From contig NC_135357.1 of the NCBI RefSeq assembly GCF_051622035.1, positions 12,049,001 to 12,113,000 of the forward strand: DNA of 64,000 nucleotides, in the 5' to 3' direction. A model generated the notes under the pieces. That model was not told the DNA's origin and made no database searches. It saw nothing but the letters and a program-made list of their open reading frames with translations. The DNA comes from Arctopsyche grandis. Its lineage: Eukaryota; Arthropoda; Insecta; Trichoptera; Hydropsychidae. The position numbers and the translations under genes were made by a program. Below, piece by piece: positions 22,052 to 33,924 of the stretch. How positions within the stretch are numbered: position 1 is the stretch's first letter; every line of letters begins with the position of its first letter.

Positions 22052-22139
22052 CTTTATACCTACATATGTTCACGTTATGTTTTATTATACAGCAACAGTA
22101 GGGTGACAGTATTTCTCAGGACTCAAAACGGGACGCTTT
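22052..22139 (-). promoter_or_regulatory. Promoter of gene E: TATA box, GATA motif, kB-like match
   Basis: On the minus strand TATAAAG (22052-22058) lies 77 bp before the ATG, with a TGATAA motif next to it at 22043-22048. GGGACGCTTT at 22130-22139 fits GGGRNNYYYY, but it falls in a stretch (CAGTAGGGTGACAG at 22095 and CTCAAAACGGGACG) that looks like a hAT-type transposon end. The kB match may therefore have been brought in by a transposon or be fortuitous. Confidence 0.4.
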
Positions 22140-22975
22140 GTACGATTGGGACGATTGATAACTGGCTTACTTATTATAGAATAGTCGTATTTCATTTAAT
22201 TTTCATATAAAGATAATTTAATCCCTATTAATTCAATTCAAATTCGTGTAAATACTTGTAAGAGATTTTTGCTCGCAATTTTACCGATTTAAAGATCAGC
22301 ACACTTCCAATTAACACTTTTAAACGAAAACAAAAAATAGTGTGAAAACACTATCCCAATAAACATGTTTCAATAGAAAAAACTCAATATAAAATAATAT
22401 TAACAGTGGGAAAAAATCCCAAGTGAAAATACATACTTTTGACTTTTGATTTAAACTGGACGACTACTTAAAGAGATTTGAAAGCTGAAAAGTACTACAA
22501 ATAGAAGATATACTACCCGACTATAGATTCCAATATTCATTTTGAACAGAAAATTGACAGATTTTGAGACATCAACCGAACAACAACAACATTTAGAAAA
22601 ATCACGCGATTTAAAAAACACATATATCTCCGAATCTCGAGCCAATCAACATTTTTTTATTACCAGATTCGTTGGGCATATATCTATAAGAAAAGTCATA
22701 TCTTGTCTCTGAATCATATTTCGTGTCGAACAGTGTAACCATTAAAGTTGTCAAGAAACTATTTTTTTCCGAATGTATAATTGCTATCTACAAGGAAAGT
22801 AGTAACAAGATTAAGAAAAAAAAAATATTAAATCTAATGTTCATGCGCCGCATGCTGATTTTTTTCTTAACCTTGTAAAATTTACAAATAATCCAAAGAA
22901 GCATGCTCGGTTTATTTTAATTTCAAAAATTATGTGCAACTGAAAATTTAGATTTATTTCATTTCCATTTCTTCT
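22140..22975. other. Interval upstream of gene E with a small secreted-looking frame
   Basis: AT-rich. A minus-strand frame at 22451-22540 encodes a 29-residue peptide with a hydrophobic stretch (YLLFVVLFSFQI) ending SLSSRPV and a stop. It resembles a signal peptide followed by the start of a propiece, but nothing follows and no donor is obvious, so no gene is called. Confidence 0.3.
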
Positions 22976-23443
22976 TTTATTTTTATTTTATTTTATTAAT
23001 TGAAAAATCAACAGACAGGATGTACATAGATATGTATAAAAAAACAAATAGTAAATAAATAATATATGTAACATCCGAGTCCAATAACAGATTTTTACAA
23101 AAATGAAAAAGATAAATATAAGGAAAACAAATTAAAAAGTAAAGAATAAAGGCATGACAAAATATGTAGAACATTGCATAATTAAACTATAGTATTAAAA
23201 TATTGGGAAAAGGTTATAAAATAGAATATAAGAAGAAATTGAAATTTACAAATATAAAACAAATGAAAAAGGTAAATACAAAGTAAACAAATGAAAAGGA
23301 AAATAATGAAAGCTATAATATGATTAAATAGCACATTACATAACTAAACTAAAGTATAAAAATATTGGAAATATTGGAAAAATAGAATAGGAGAAGAAAT
23401 GAATCAATCGGTCAAGATTCTCTTGATGTTAGACCTGAACTTT
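22976..23443 (-). repeat. Inverted copy of a 460-bp repeat (pairs with 27517-27975)
   Basis: Read on the minus strand, this copy runs from CAGGTCTAACATCAAGAGAA through TGACCGATTGATTCATTTCT to ATGTACATCCTGTCTGTTGA and ends TTTTTCAATTAATAAAATAA. The copy at 27517-27975 on the plus strand is almost identical across the full length, with a few substitutions and small indels. The A-rich right end (AATAAAATAAAATAAAA) suggests the 3' end of a retroposon. The two copies are in opposite orientation and bracket cecropin F. Confidence 0.9.
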
Positions 23444-25263
23444 TGTTAAGTAATATGATTTTTACCAGAACGTACGATTAAAATAAGAAAATTTAAAAGA
23501 TAAAACATCAAATATAATATAATATTGTATTTTACAGTTATTTTAAAATTGTTATAATGAAAATATTAGCACAAAGTGATTTTTTTTTTCAGAGACATGT
23601 AACAAAATATTTAAATGCTACTTTAAAATCAATATATTGTATGTAAATGTGTATTTATATACTAATATTTGTATTTGGAAACAAATTGATTTGGAAAAAG
23701 AAGGAATAATATTTAAATATACGTACATATGTATGTATTGTGAAATTCTTCTGTGTATCAGTGAAATTCTTCTGTATATCAGTGGACGGAAAAAAACGGA
23801 CAAATCAAACAATTTTACCAAGGCACGTAAAAAACGGGACTGTCCCGGCCAAAACTGGACCATAAGCAACAGGCAATGGAGGAAAGTATCGAAGAAAAAC
23901 CAAACGTATTTTAATATCCCAATTTATTGTCCGGGTTTGAAGAACTGTGTTGTAAAAACCGGTCATAAAAAGTGCAACACACTCTTACAAATGCACAGCG
24001 TAAAAAATTTGACATGCATTATACAAGTCTACCCATATGAAGTGTACATAATTATTCACCATTATAATTTGCAACGTTCAATACACGCCTCGTTTCGTAC
24101 AAGAACACACACATAAGCATAACAAAGAGCCAGTAGAAATACCAGTTTGCACATAAGGGGATTCCCGTGTACCATAAATACAGCGAGTTCGACGTACAAG
24201 ACACCATAAACGAGTATGTAGATGTGAAAGGGGACTCCCGTTATGCATTTCTATGTAAATAAATATTCCTGTACATTGTGTCAATTATTATCGAATGCGG
24301 TTTAAATCTTGAGGAAAATGAATGTTGTTAATAAATTGTTAATGATGATGAAGTGGAAAATATGAAAAAGTGTTGGTAGGGGCTCGATTCGGCAAAGGGG
24401 AAAAGTTCGTGTCCATTAAGTGGGCTTCCCTCATTTGGTCAGGATTATGTCGGATTTATTTGGGAGCCCTTCAATATTTTATTATTAAGTATACTTATAA
24501 TGTTAATACATAAAAATGGAATGTCAAAAGAAAAATTTGCCTTGAAATATTATATTGATTCTGATTTTTAAATGCATTTTATTATTATTTAATTATGTTT
24601 ACAATACATCTTATGTCTATTTTAATAGCTACTAATCAACTGATGATTTTATATTTTGCAATTTTATATTATTTTTGTTAGTAATTATAGTATTATATTA
24701 TTCTAATGTTAATCTACCGCATAATAGGAAAAAGAGCTCAAAAACCTAAAAAACAATTCTTATAAATGCTCATAATACATCTTATACATTATATTAACTA
24801 AAGACTCGAAATATTATATGCTCAGTTTGATGAGTTTGTTGGGAACCGTGGGATTGCAAAAGGAGCAAAAGCGCTTGCCCAGCGTTGCCTGGGAATTTGG
24901 GTATGGGAGTCATTCGATCGCTGGCTCCGTGATATTAAGGACCATGAGATAGTATGTATACCTAATTTAGTGGCCTAAGTTTATTATTTTTTTAATTAAA
25001 TCACTTTTTAATAATTTTTCAACAATATTACTGTTATATATTCAGAAATATAATAAAAATATTTTCATTAAATTCACATATTAACTTTATTGACGATCCA
25101 CAACCTATAATATTATCATTTAAAATAATCACTTATACGATATTTGTACATACTTACATATGTATATACTAATACTTAATATAAATATTGAAAGACTATT
25201 ACACTGTATGTATAATATATTCTAAATATGCATAAGTATGAGTATATTATATTATTACATATT
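23444..25263. other. Interval downstream of gene F, no gene called
   Basis: A 159-codon plus-strand frame at 23637-24116 (ending in a His/Thr-rich tail from ACACACAC sequence) has no recognisable domain. The word AAACGGGACTGTCCCGGCCA at 23830 with a partner at 22095-22140 hints at ends of a degraded DNA transposon surrounding the 22976-23443 repeat. The rest is AT-rich. A candidate minus-strand poly(A) signal for gene F (TTTATT at 25086-25091) lies here. Confidence 0.35.
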
Positions 25264-25539
25264 TTACGATGTAATAGTTTTTACATCTTTAATTACGTCG
25301 AGAGCTGGTTTGAAGCTGATTATAGCGTCCCGAACTCGTTGTCCGATTCCTTCCTGTAAATAGTGATGTAATAAATAATTAAAAACTTCACAATAATCAA
25401 CAGGAAAAAAGTGACACAAACTTACCAATTCTTTCCAAAAGTTTTTGTCTTCGTCGTCTGGTAGTGGTAAACTTGATACCATCATAGAAATCATTGCGAT
25501 GATCAAACAAATTGAAAAAATCTTATTTGAAGTTTTCAT
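25264..25539 (-). CDS. Cecropin D-like peptide precursor F, acid-tract type
   Basis: Exon 1 is 25426-25539 (donor GAATTG/GTAAGT) and exon 2 is 25264-25353 (acceptor TTTACAG; TAA at 25264-25266); the phase-0 intron is 72 bp. The 67-residue precursor has a signal peptide (residues 1 to about 23, ending SMMVSS), LPLPDDED, then KNFWKELEGIGQRVRDAIIS and FKPALDVIKDVKTITS. This is the clearest cecropin D-type chain of the three acid-tract genes: NFWKELE, QRVRDAIIS and a Lys-Pro hinge. It would form two amphipathic helices that insert into bacterial membranes. The secreted chain is near -2 overall and +2 without the acid run. It ends in Ser rather than Gly, so amidation is not expected. A longer frame upstream of the chosen ATG would destroy the signal peptide. 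GATA-type motifs lie upstream, but no kB match was seen within about 150 bp. It lies 3.3 kb from the other members. Confidence 0.93.
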   Translation of the reverse strand: MKTSNKIFSICLIIAMISMMVSSLPLPDDEDKNFWKELVSLCHFFPVDYCEVFNYLLHHYLQEGIGQRVRDAIISFKPALDVIKDVKTITS

Positions 25540-25700
25540 ATTTAAATATGTATGATAGTACGAATACGAATGCAGTCTACACTTGAACGCTTTTCGAACC
25601 AGACTGGTCAAATAATATGTCACATATCATATTCATATGTATATATACATAGTCTTATCTCCGTCAATTTATAAGATAAACTGTAAGCAGTTTATGTTAT
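25540..25700 (-). promoter_or_regulatory. Upstream region of gene F with TATA-like and GATA motifs
   Basis: TATATATACAT words at 25638-25650 and GATAAG-type motifs at 25653-25659 (minus strand) and 25671-25677 lie 100-140 bp before the start codon. No GGGRNNYYYY match was seen nearby, unlike genes B and D. Confidence 0.35.
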
Positions 25701-27229
25701 AAATTGACATGTTATTGTTATTATTATGTAATTTAAATTTGCGAAGAATTGGAAGTAATAAAAAATGTATATGTATGTATATAGATATGTACGTAAAAAG
25801 TATTGAATTTAATCATAAGCATTTAATATTATTTAATAATATATGATATGTACGTGAGCTGTAGGTACCCTCCTTGAAATTCTTCCTCACCTTCATCTTT
25901 TTCATATCGCACATATCTCATTTGAGAATTTTCGGCATTCCAAGCATTTTTTGATCTTCAATCTTCGAGTGTCCTTTTCAAAGCGTACTTGTACGCCTCC
26001 TTCTCCCGCGCAAGTTCGCCATTCTCTACTCCTTTTCCCTTCCTTTTTGCAACAGAGGGACATCATATTGGGCCAAAGAGCAGCAATAGAAATATAGTTT
26101 TCTTTATGCTTCGGAATAAAACGAACGTCGCCCCTGGCTTTGTGCCGGTGCTATTAAATTGCGCTTATATAGAAATGCCAAAGCTCAGAATACGCCATTA
26201 AGCCGCACCAGATTAATAAAGATGCCCCTTGGCCAGCACAAAACCATACAAAAAATGTGACACGAACATGGAAAACATATCGTCAAACATTTTTAAACGT
26301 AAATTAAAAATGTAATGACTTTATGAAATTATTTGTGAATTTAATGAAAATTTTCATCAAATATATATAAAAGTTTTTTTAATATATGACTAAATCTGTG
26401 TAATATAATGTTTCTAGAAAAACAATATCAAAACTCTTTATATATCCACGCGTTAATTATAAATTATATAACCTATTAGTGAAGAAAAAATATGAGAACA
26501 TATAATGCAAATTTTATAAGATATATGAAAAAGTTATAGTTAGAGGCGTTTAAACAATTAAAATCTGTCAAAACGAGTGGGGGGCGAACAGTCAAATATA
26601 TAAGGCTACAGGCTAGTGGCATATAGTGAGCTGTTATCGTCTCCAAAATTTTTGGATTCATAAACGTGGTTATTACGATTATATTTCACCATCGGAAGCA
26701 ATTTAAATCACTATTGACGGCGAAACCTCGCAAAATGGCAAAGTTTTAAAGCGATTGAAAGAATGCAGGAAATATCGTCTAACCGACTAGCGAAGTAAAC
26801 CTAATAAAAGGAAAATAAAACCTAATAAAACCTTGTTAAAAGGAGAGTTTTTTTTGTTATTTTTATATATTTTTGATTTTTTTAGTTTTACTTACTGTGT
26901 GTACGTGGCGCAATAATATAGAGCCGATTTTGAATCATTTCCACTCTTAAGATTGCTTTGATATTTTGCCGACGTATGATTTAATTAAAATATGCAAATT
27001 TCTCTAAAATAACACTAGAATTTAATCAATAACGAAATCATCAAAATTTCATCAGAATCAACTGTAAAATCTACGTGATGACAGCTGGCTAACAGATGAG
27101 CCCCTGCTCACTGCCTCTTCCTAACTCTACAGATTATACATATATGCATGTATGTATTTACGTATGTATGTATTTTCACACTCCTCATATACATTTTTAA
27201 TTCGCTAATCGATTTTTGGTTGCTTTTTA
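25701..27229. other. Intergenic, no gene seen
   Basis: A more complex block with scattered pyrimidine-rich words lies at 25860-26230, followed by AT-rich DNA. Open frames there have no domain. TACATATGTA-type words and a TATGTATG run lie at 27135-27170. Confidence 0.4.
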
Positions 27230-27237
27230 TTCACAAT

Positions 27238-28113
27238 TAGGGATTCCAATACTGATATTACCGAAACCGGTTCTACCAGAATTTGACCTCCGGTACTTCC
27301 GGTAGTACAAAATAAACGACCAGTAGTACCGAAATGTAATAATAATTTCAACTTTATCTCAAATGAGTCAACACTCGATATAATTTTTGACCTGCTATTC
27401 AAAAGAGCCGCTAGGCATAATATAAATTTAAAATCGAAGATACATAAAGTATGCCAAAAATATCGTACTTATATATGAATGAGGTTGATCTATTTGGTAT
27501 TTCCCTACATCAATTCAGGTCTAACATCAAGAGAATCTTGACCGATTGATTCATTTCTTTTTCTATTCTATTTTTCCAATATTTCCAATATTTTTATACT
27601 TTAGTTTAGTCATGTAATGTGCTATTTAATCATATTATAGCTTTCATTCTTTTCCTTTTCATTTGTTTATTTTGTATTTACCTTTTTCATTTGTTTTATA
27701 TTTGTAAATTTCAATTTCTTCTTATATTCAATTTTATAACCTTTTCCAAATATTTTAATACTATAGTTTAATTATGCAATGTTCTACATATTTTGTCATG
27801 CCTTTATTCTTTACTTTTTAATTTGTTTTCCTTATATTTATCTTTTTCATTTTTGTAAAAATCTATTATTGGACTCGGATGTTACATATATTATTTATTT
27901 ACTATTTGTTTTTTTTATACATATCTATGTACATCCTGTCTGTTGATTTTTCAATTAATAAAATAAAATAAAAAAAATACATATATCGGAGACTATTTCC
28001 ATATTAAAAAAATTGGTTATTTAAAGTAATGAATGACTAACTGAAAATTAGCCAATAATTATTGTAGAGTACTTAAATAAATCATTGCCGTGTCGGAATT
28101 TTTGGAATCCCTA
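27238..28113. mobile_element. Non-autonomous hAT-type element with perfect 8-bp target duplication
   Basis: The ends are TAGGGATTCC (27238) and GGAATCCCTA (ending 28113), exact 10-bp inverted repeats. They are flanked by TTCACAAT at 27230-27237 and again at 28114-28121, a perfect 8-bp duplication, the size made by hAT transposases. The left subterminal part is rich in CCGGTACTACCGG-like words. Inside sits a 460-bp retroposon-like repeat (27517-27975). No transposase frame is left. Confidence 0.9.
27517..27975 (+). repeat. 460-bp retroposon-like repeat nested in the hAT element
   Basis: Starts CAGGTCTAACATCAAGAGAA and ends AATTAATAAAATAAAATAAA. It is near-identical to the inverted copy at 22976-23443. 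The A-rich 3' end and lack of coding suggest a 5'-truncated LINE end or SINE. Confidence 0.9.
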
Positions 28114-28121
28114 TTCACAAT

Positions 28122-30804
28122 AAATCTTAGTATATTCTAATAGCTACTGATCCAGTGGTTATTATCTATTTTGCACATTATTTTTCTTATAGAATTTATG
28201 GTATTTTCATATTTCAATGTTCATAAGAAACAAGGCATCATACGAAACAAGGCTTCAAAAATATTTACAATTCTTATTTTGAATCGTTTATACCAATTAA
28301 ATGTGACCACTTGATTATCACTTGTTTATTTCCGCTATATGAATTGAAACTGAGTATTCAAAGATCACTTGGTGTGAAAACAGTATATAAAATGCACTTC
28401 AAAATACATTTTACATTTTGTATGGGTATCTTAATTTATTTTAAATTAACTTTCTATTATTTTTTTGGTATTTTATTATCAAAATTGTTTTCTTTCTACC
28501 ATTCTTACATAATTAATATACATATGTATGTGTGGAAAAAATATGTGAATATTATCGGAAGCAAGTGGAAATGATCAAAAGCTCAGCATGAACAATTGCT
28601 GACGTGGCAGCTTTTCCACATTGCCATTCGCCTGAAGTTTAACTTACTATATATCTTATAGGCTGAAAGGACGAACACAATTACATGGGTGGCTGGCCAC
28701 ACTAAATTTCGCATCTGATAGTGGAGAGGAGGAGATATTATCAATGGAAACCACTGCTCTATCGCATCCATATCAAATGCACTCATTCTCAATAATCTTT
28801 ATATGTATATATAATATAAGTACATTTATTTATTTTATCACATTTTTGTTTCATGATACTCATGTAAACCCTTTAACGTTCGGTCTTATAATTATACCGA
28901 CGAGGTTTTTATTTGTTCAATATTATTTGAAATTATAATACATACTTATACCATATGTAAATGTCCTACATCAAATTATTTAAAATCAGTCTAAAGCTAT
29001 TTTATTAAAAATATATACACGTGTTGTATAACACTTTGAGAAGAGTTGACTTGCACTTATTCACGGTCGTTGTTTAATAGCTTCCTGAAAAAATTATAGA
29101 CATCGTTTACTTGAAATATTATTTCAGACTTCAGTGATCGATATTACAATATGTTCGCTTTATTCCTGTCTATATATTACTTTTATTGAACCAATCCATA
29201 TAAAGCTTGCAACGTTTTCCAATTAGCAGTAAATCGACCACAAACAACACCAATTTAATACCACATACATAAATATCGTCGAAATATACAATATACAATT
29301 TAAACTACAAATTTTACGAAAATATATTTCTTCCAGATCTGTATCATATTGAATATATTTTACAACAAAAAAACACATATTGAAACTCAAATTTAAAAAC
29401 AATATTGAAGTTTTCCATTGAGACCATTCGTAATAGCATCTCACAGGGGCGAAAATATCCGATAACGGCCTCCCCCAAATAGCAAGCCGATAATATTTTC
29501 TGATAGGCAAAAACGGGAATATTGAATTCCAGCATAGGGTTTCGCAAGATTAAGATATTCCGCCGGAATAAAAATGGAAGAAAATGTTTGAATTTTCTCG
29601 ACTTGAAGATGTTAAGCGCTCACATTCGCTACTATTGAGAGGGAGTGGGGAAAACTTTATTAGTCGGTCGACATCCGCCGGAAGTCACATGCTGGCAATG
29701 GGTTTAACCCACCCCTTTCCTGTAGCAGTAAGCCAAGCGGATATTGCCCTAAAATTGACCTTATCGTCCCAATTGAATAACATAAATACACATAGGTACC
29801 TCACATATTACAATACACATTAAAAATTATTTACCTATAGATATTAAACGGAATGTCGGAATACATCTGGAAATGAATATTTGATATCTGTTAAGAAGAT
29901 CATCATCCTTGTCTAGTGGTTATAAACTTCGGCATTCCGAGTTAATATTGCGGTTGGAATCGCTGACGCCGAGTAAAATTTCCTCTTCGGGAAATTTCTG
30001 GGGGAATTATTGAATAAAACGCATCGAGACGATTTCTAATAAAATTGTCACCCTATAACACACCCTTTAGACTTTCGTACAAACATCCTTTTGTCATCGC
30101 CGTACAATGAGGGTATCCGAAAAAGTTATCAAATATTAAAAAAAATGCATTGTTAGACTTGACGTACATATTTTGCATTAGGTCTCGTTTGAGTCAAACG
30201 GACTGATTGTACTAAAAAAGTATGGCAATTTTTTTAAATATGTCTCGATGAAACTTTTGATATTCTCGTTATATACATACCTATGCATGTTTTCTTTCTG
30301 TTTACTTATTACTCAAAGTTTTTCTCGGTTTTTAAAAAGTGCTACAGTTTCGATCATTACTCTTTTCAAAAGAGAGAACGCAGCGGTTTAAAAAGTTTTC
30401 CTATTTAATGCATATACTTAGAGACGATATTGAAAAGTTTTGAAGTTCGGTAGAAGTTTTTAAAACATTAAACTCGATGGATATTTTCAAACACTTCTTA
30501 CATGTATTGCCTACAAGGAATGGTAATTCTTTTACAGCTTACTTTCTACAATATATGTATAATATAATAAAAAATCATGAATTTGAAACAAAAATGTTCT
30601 GTGTCTGACTGTCTATAATGTCATAAATTTTCATCCCTGTACGTTATTTACTTGAATGTATTTTTATTTGAAAGACAATAAATCGGAACATATTTAGAAT
30701 TGAATTTGTACACAATATCTATTCATGTATATGTAGATGGACAATTTAAAACTCAAATATTACATGAAACAAATTTATTTTGAAAAAATTTAAGTATCTA
30801 AAAT
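28122..30804. other. Intergenic, no gene called
   Basis: Mostly AT-rich. Blocks at 28590-28790, 29420-29780 and 29870-30110 are of higher complexity. At 29030-29095 a minus-strand acceptor-like CTATAATTTTTTCAG is followed by codons EAIKQRP and a stop, faintly like the start of exon 2 of the acid-tract cecropins, but too short to call. Confidence 0.35.
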
Positions 30805-30810
30805 AATAAT

Positions 30811-31242
30811 ACCGAGCTCCAATTTACTAAAATCGAATATGACAATGATTTTTGTTGCTTTCTTCTCGTTTATGAAATATGAGCGTTTAATATATGCGCG
30901 ATTTTTGGCTTTTACAGAATTTGCAAATTGGCGATATACACAAGCTCGTAGTATAATTGAAAAAATATGTGTAAGAAAAAAGTATATTTTTGACTTCGCT
31001 ATATAATTAATATTTGAAAGCAATACAAAATCAGAATCAATAAAAAAAAAACCGATATTGATTTCAATATTCATTTTGGCACAGCAATACTATATTTTTA
31101 GTTAAAGACTGCAAAAGCCAAAAATCTGTATAAATTGCGCATTTTTTAGACGGTCATATCTCATAAACAAGAAGAAACCAACAAAAATCATTGTCATATT
31201 CGAATTCAGCGAGTTAAAGATTGATTATTCTCGGCTCCGGTA
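30811..31242. mobile_element. Imperfect foldback element
   Basis: The arm from 30813 (CGAGCTCC, then CGAATATGACAATGATTTTT, TTTATGAAATATGAGCGT, CGATTTTTGGCTTTT) is repeated in reverse from 31100 to 31240 (AAGCCAAAAATCTG, GGTCATATCTCATAAACAAG, AAAAATCATTGTCATATTCG, CTCGGCTCCGG). The arms share clear blocks with gaps, and about 170 bp separate them. It is probably an old MITE. Confidence 0.65.
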
Positions 31243-33587
31243 AGTAAAAAACTTGATTTTTTGTAGCTCATTGTTTTTAAATAAGCATGTCACATACAGA
31301 TGCTTTATTAGCAGAAAAATTTTAGTGAAAATTAATGCAATTTCAAAATATCATAAAATGAAACTTTTGACTTGCGCCGATTTCCTTTTGAACTTATATT
31401 TAAAATAAAATACATACATATATACATATATGTTATGCATGTACTTGAAAATAATATTATACGATGTTTAAGGCAATAATTTAAATTTATTATAACCAAT
31501 CCACTCATTGCTCTCGACACTTTATTTGCTTCTGTTTGAGATTTGAACCCTTGCGAGTGGGTTGAAATGTTTGATAGACTATTATTATTGATAGTTAATT
31601 AAAATTAATTTTACCAATTAATTTTGATTTAATTTAAAAACAATAAGCTTCGTGAATGAATACAAATTGCCAAATTAACAGGCTATACAACCCCTGTAAA
31701 AAAAAATGGAACTTCCACCTAGCATTTCAATTTAACTTGCTAATTAATTGCACCCTCTCGCGATGTCGAATATCGTCCGAAAATCTGGATTAATTTGACC
31801 CCCTTAATTCATCTGCCGCATTGAATAATGGCAGAATGGGTCCTCGTCTTCCCCCAATTTGCAAAACACGAACAGTACCCAACATCCCTCAGAAAGCGAG
31901 GGTTTTGTTAGGTGAGCAGCACGTTTGAAGACCATAAAACTTTTTCGCGACCAGAGTAACAAGAAAAGTTTCGCAATGAAATGTTTCTTTGCGTTTTGGC
32001 TCGTTTCACAATGGCCTTCTATCCAAGTTCGCCCTTTTTGAATCGTAAATAATTATTACGGACCCTTCGACTCTCGTTAAAGCCCCCGTCGACTCGTTCA
32101 AAGAAAGTTTTCAATTCGCCACATTCTCCATTCACCTTTATAGATCGCGATTGCCACCAGTTTATAAAGTGATAATGGCAAATTTTGACGTCTACCCGAA
32201 AGATGCTGGAATATAATGGCGAGTACTTTTTTTTAATCAAAATATTTTAATAATAATAATATCAAGCATTCAATGAAGTAGTATGAAACCTAACAACAAA
32301 CGTCATCATATAAATACCGCACCGTAATACTAAAGTGAGGAATTTCGTTTCGAAAAGTTACCTTGGTAACTTGTAAGGGTGACCGGACAAAGAAATCTTA
32401 GAAATGACGGCAAAAGAAACAGCACATAGCCGAAACGGAAAAATATAAATAAAGCCGCTCGCAGTACAAAAAAGGATTCGTCGATGAAAAGACATTTGAA
32501 ATAATAAAACCTTCCGCCAAAATTAAGCAAAGAAAAAAATCCGCTTTTTTTTTACATCCAAATATACCAAATAAAGTCGCATCTTGTTAAGCTTGCGAAC
32601 ATTTCACTTTTGCAAGAGTGGGGAAATGCTTTGCAAATAGGGGTCGGTTGCATTGACATGTCCTGACCGATAACTCGATTTTATCGGGTTTTTCGGGTTT
32701 TCCATTTGAAGAAGTAACGAAGTATGTATATTTGTTGACCAGTTACTTCAAAGGCTCGAGAGCCCTTTGCGTCTATATTGACATATTGATTTATCCCTTA
32801 TGTACATATGTACACATGCATAATGTACATAATGTCTGATATTAGATTCATTCAAATTTACCTAAATTGTATATAAATCAAACTTAAATATGGATTTCTA
32901 CAGCCAGCTGTCTGTGAATTTTAAATATTAATACTTACATGTATGAATTCGGTCGTACATTTTGCCCATGAAAGAGAAATAATTACTATTACGCTCGGCT
33001 AGACATTGCGCTATTCCGCTATTCCCCTTTTTATTATCTCCCCTACTGACCCTTTTTTATCGAATAATCCCAGATCTTTCTTTCCGGGATGCGTGTACAC
33101 GCCATTACGGATGTATTGTTCCGGAGATGGAGCGTAATTCGATAACTCGCCAAACCCCGGAACAGGAAGATAGGTGCTTCGGAACGAGGATCAGCAGACC
33201 GCAAAGTGTCGTAATCAATGACGACATCTTATTAAGCTGACTAATGGAGTTTTTGGTCAATAGTTTTTTACGATACAAGTTTCATCTAAAGACTATTCAA
33301 TTTTGCTCCAATGTATAAATCCTAACAGGAATACCAATGCATTCCATCACTTTACCTATGTATTGAGTTAGCATTCTACCTATATTTTTCTTCTCTGTCG
33401 CTTTACACTAAATCCAATCACCAATTGCTCCATCCTCTTCTCCATATATGTATATATGTATATTTAAAGAATTTTAATGGTTAGCACGGCATGTTTACAC
33501 TATAAAAAATGCCACTTTACTTTATATGTAAGGTTTAATGTATGTAAGGATTGTTGGGAGCATTGAAAATAAATCAAAGTTTCTATG
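31243..33587. other. Intergenic with two higher-complexity islands
   Basis: No gene was seen. The stretches 31690-32250 and 33000-33240 are more complex and less AT-rich than the flanks, with CpG words and no repeat relation to the rest of the window. They are candidates for regulatory sequence of a neighbouring gene; inference only. Confidence 0.35.
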
Positions 33588-33798
33588 ACGATTCCGCTTT
33601 CGATTTCGATTCCGTTTCCGGATTACTTTTTCTGTTCTGTTTCCGATTTCTTTTATCATTTCAGTTCCGGATTTTTATTCTTTTTCAGTTCCGGATCCCA
33701 ATTACTGTTTCAGTTCTGGATCTCAATTATTGTTTCAGTGCCGGATCCAGATTCCTGTTTCAGTTCCGGGTCAGGATTATTACTTCAGTTACGGTTCA
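33588..33798. repeat. Minisatellite, about 24-25 bp unit
   Basis: Seven to eight imperfect units of the form GATTYxxATTxxTGTTTCAGTTCCG, for example GATCCCAATTACTGTTTCAG followed by TTCTG and GATCCAGATTCCTGTTTCAG followed by TTCCG. The array ends at TTACGGTTCACTG. Open frames across it on the plus strand are products of the repeat. Confidence 0.85.
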
Positions 33799-33924
33799 CT
33801 GATATATAAAAAAAACATACATTTCTGATTAGCTGTCATTAAATATAATTTTTTTTCGATTCAAATAAGTTTAATAAAAAACAAATGAATGTTTACTATA
33901 AGATTAACCATGTTTTAACGGTTT

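Noticed and set aside
22451-22540. 29-residue signal-peptide-like frame upstream of gene E
   Set aside because: A hydrophobic stretch alone, with no donor site and no following exon; AT-rich DNA makes such frames easily.
23637-24116. 159-codon plus-strand frame
   Set aside because: The translation is made of low-complexity and repeat sequence (TACATATGTATG, ACACACAC) with no domain; it overlaps a minus-strand frame.
33551-33809. Two overlapping Phe/Ser-rich frames
   Set aside because: They are translations of the 24-25-bp minisatellite.
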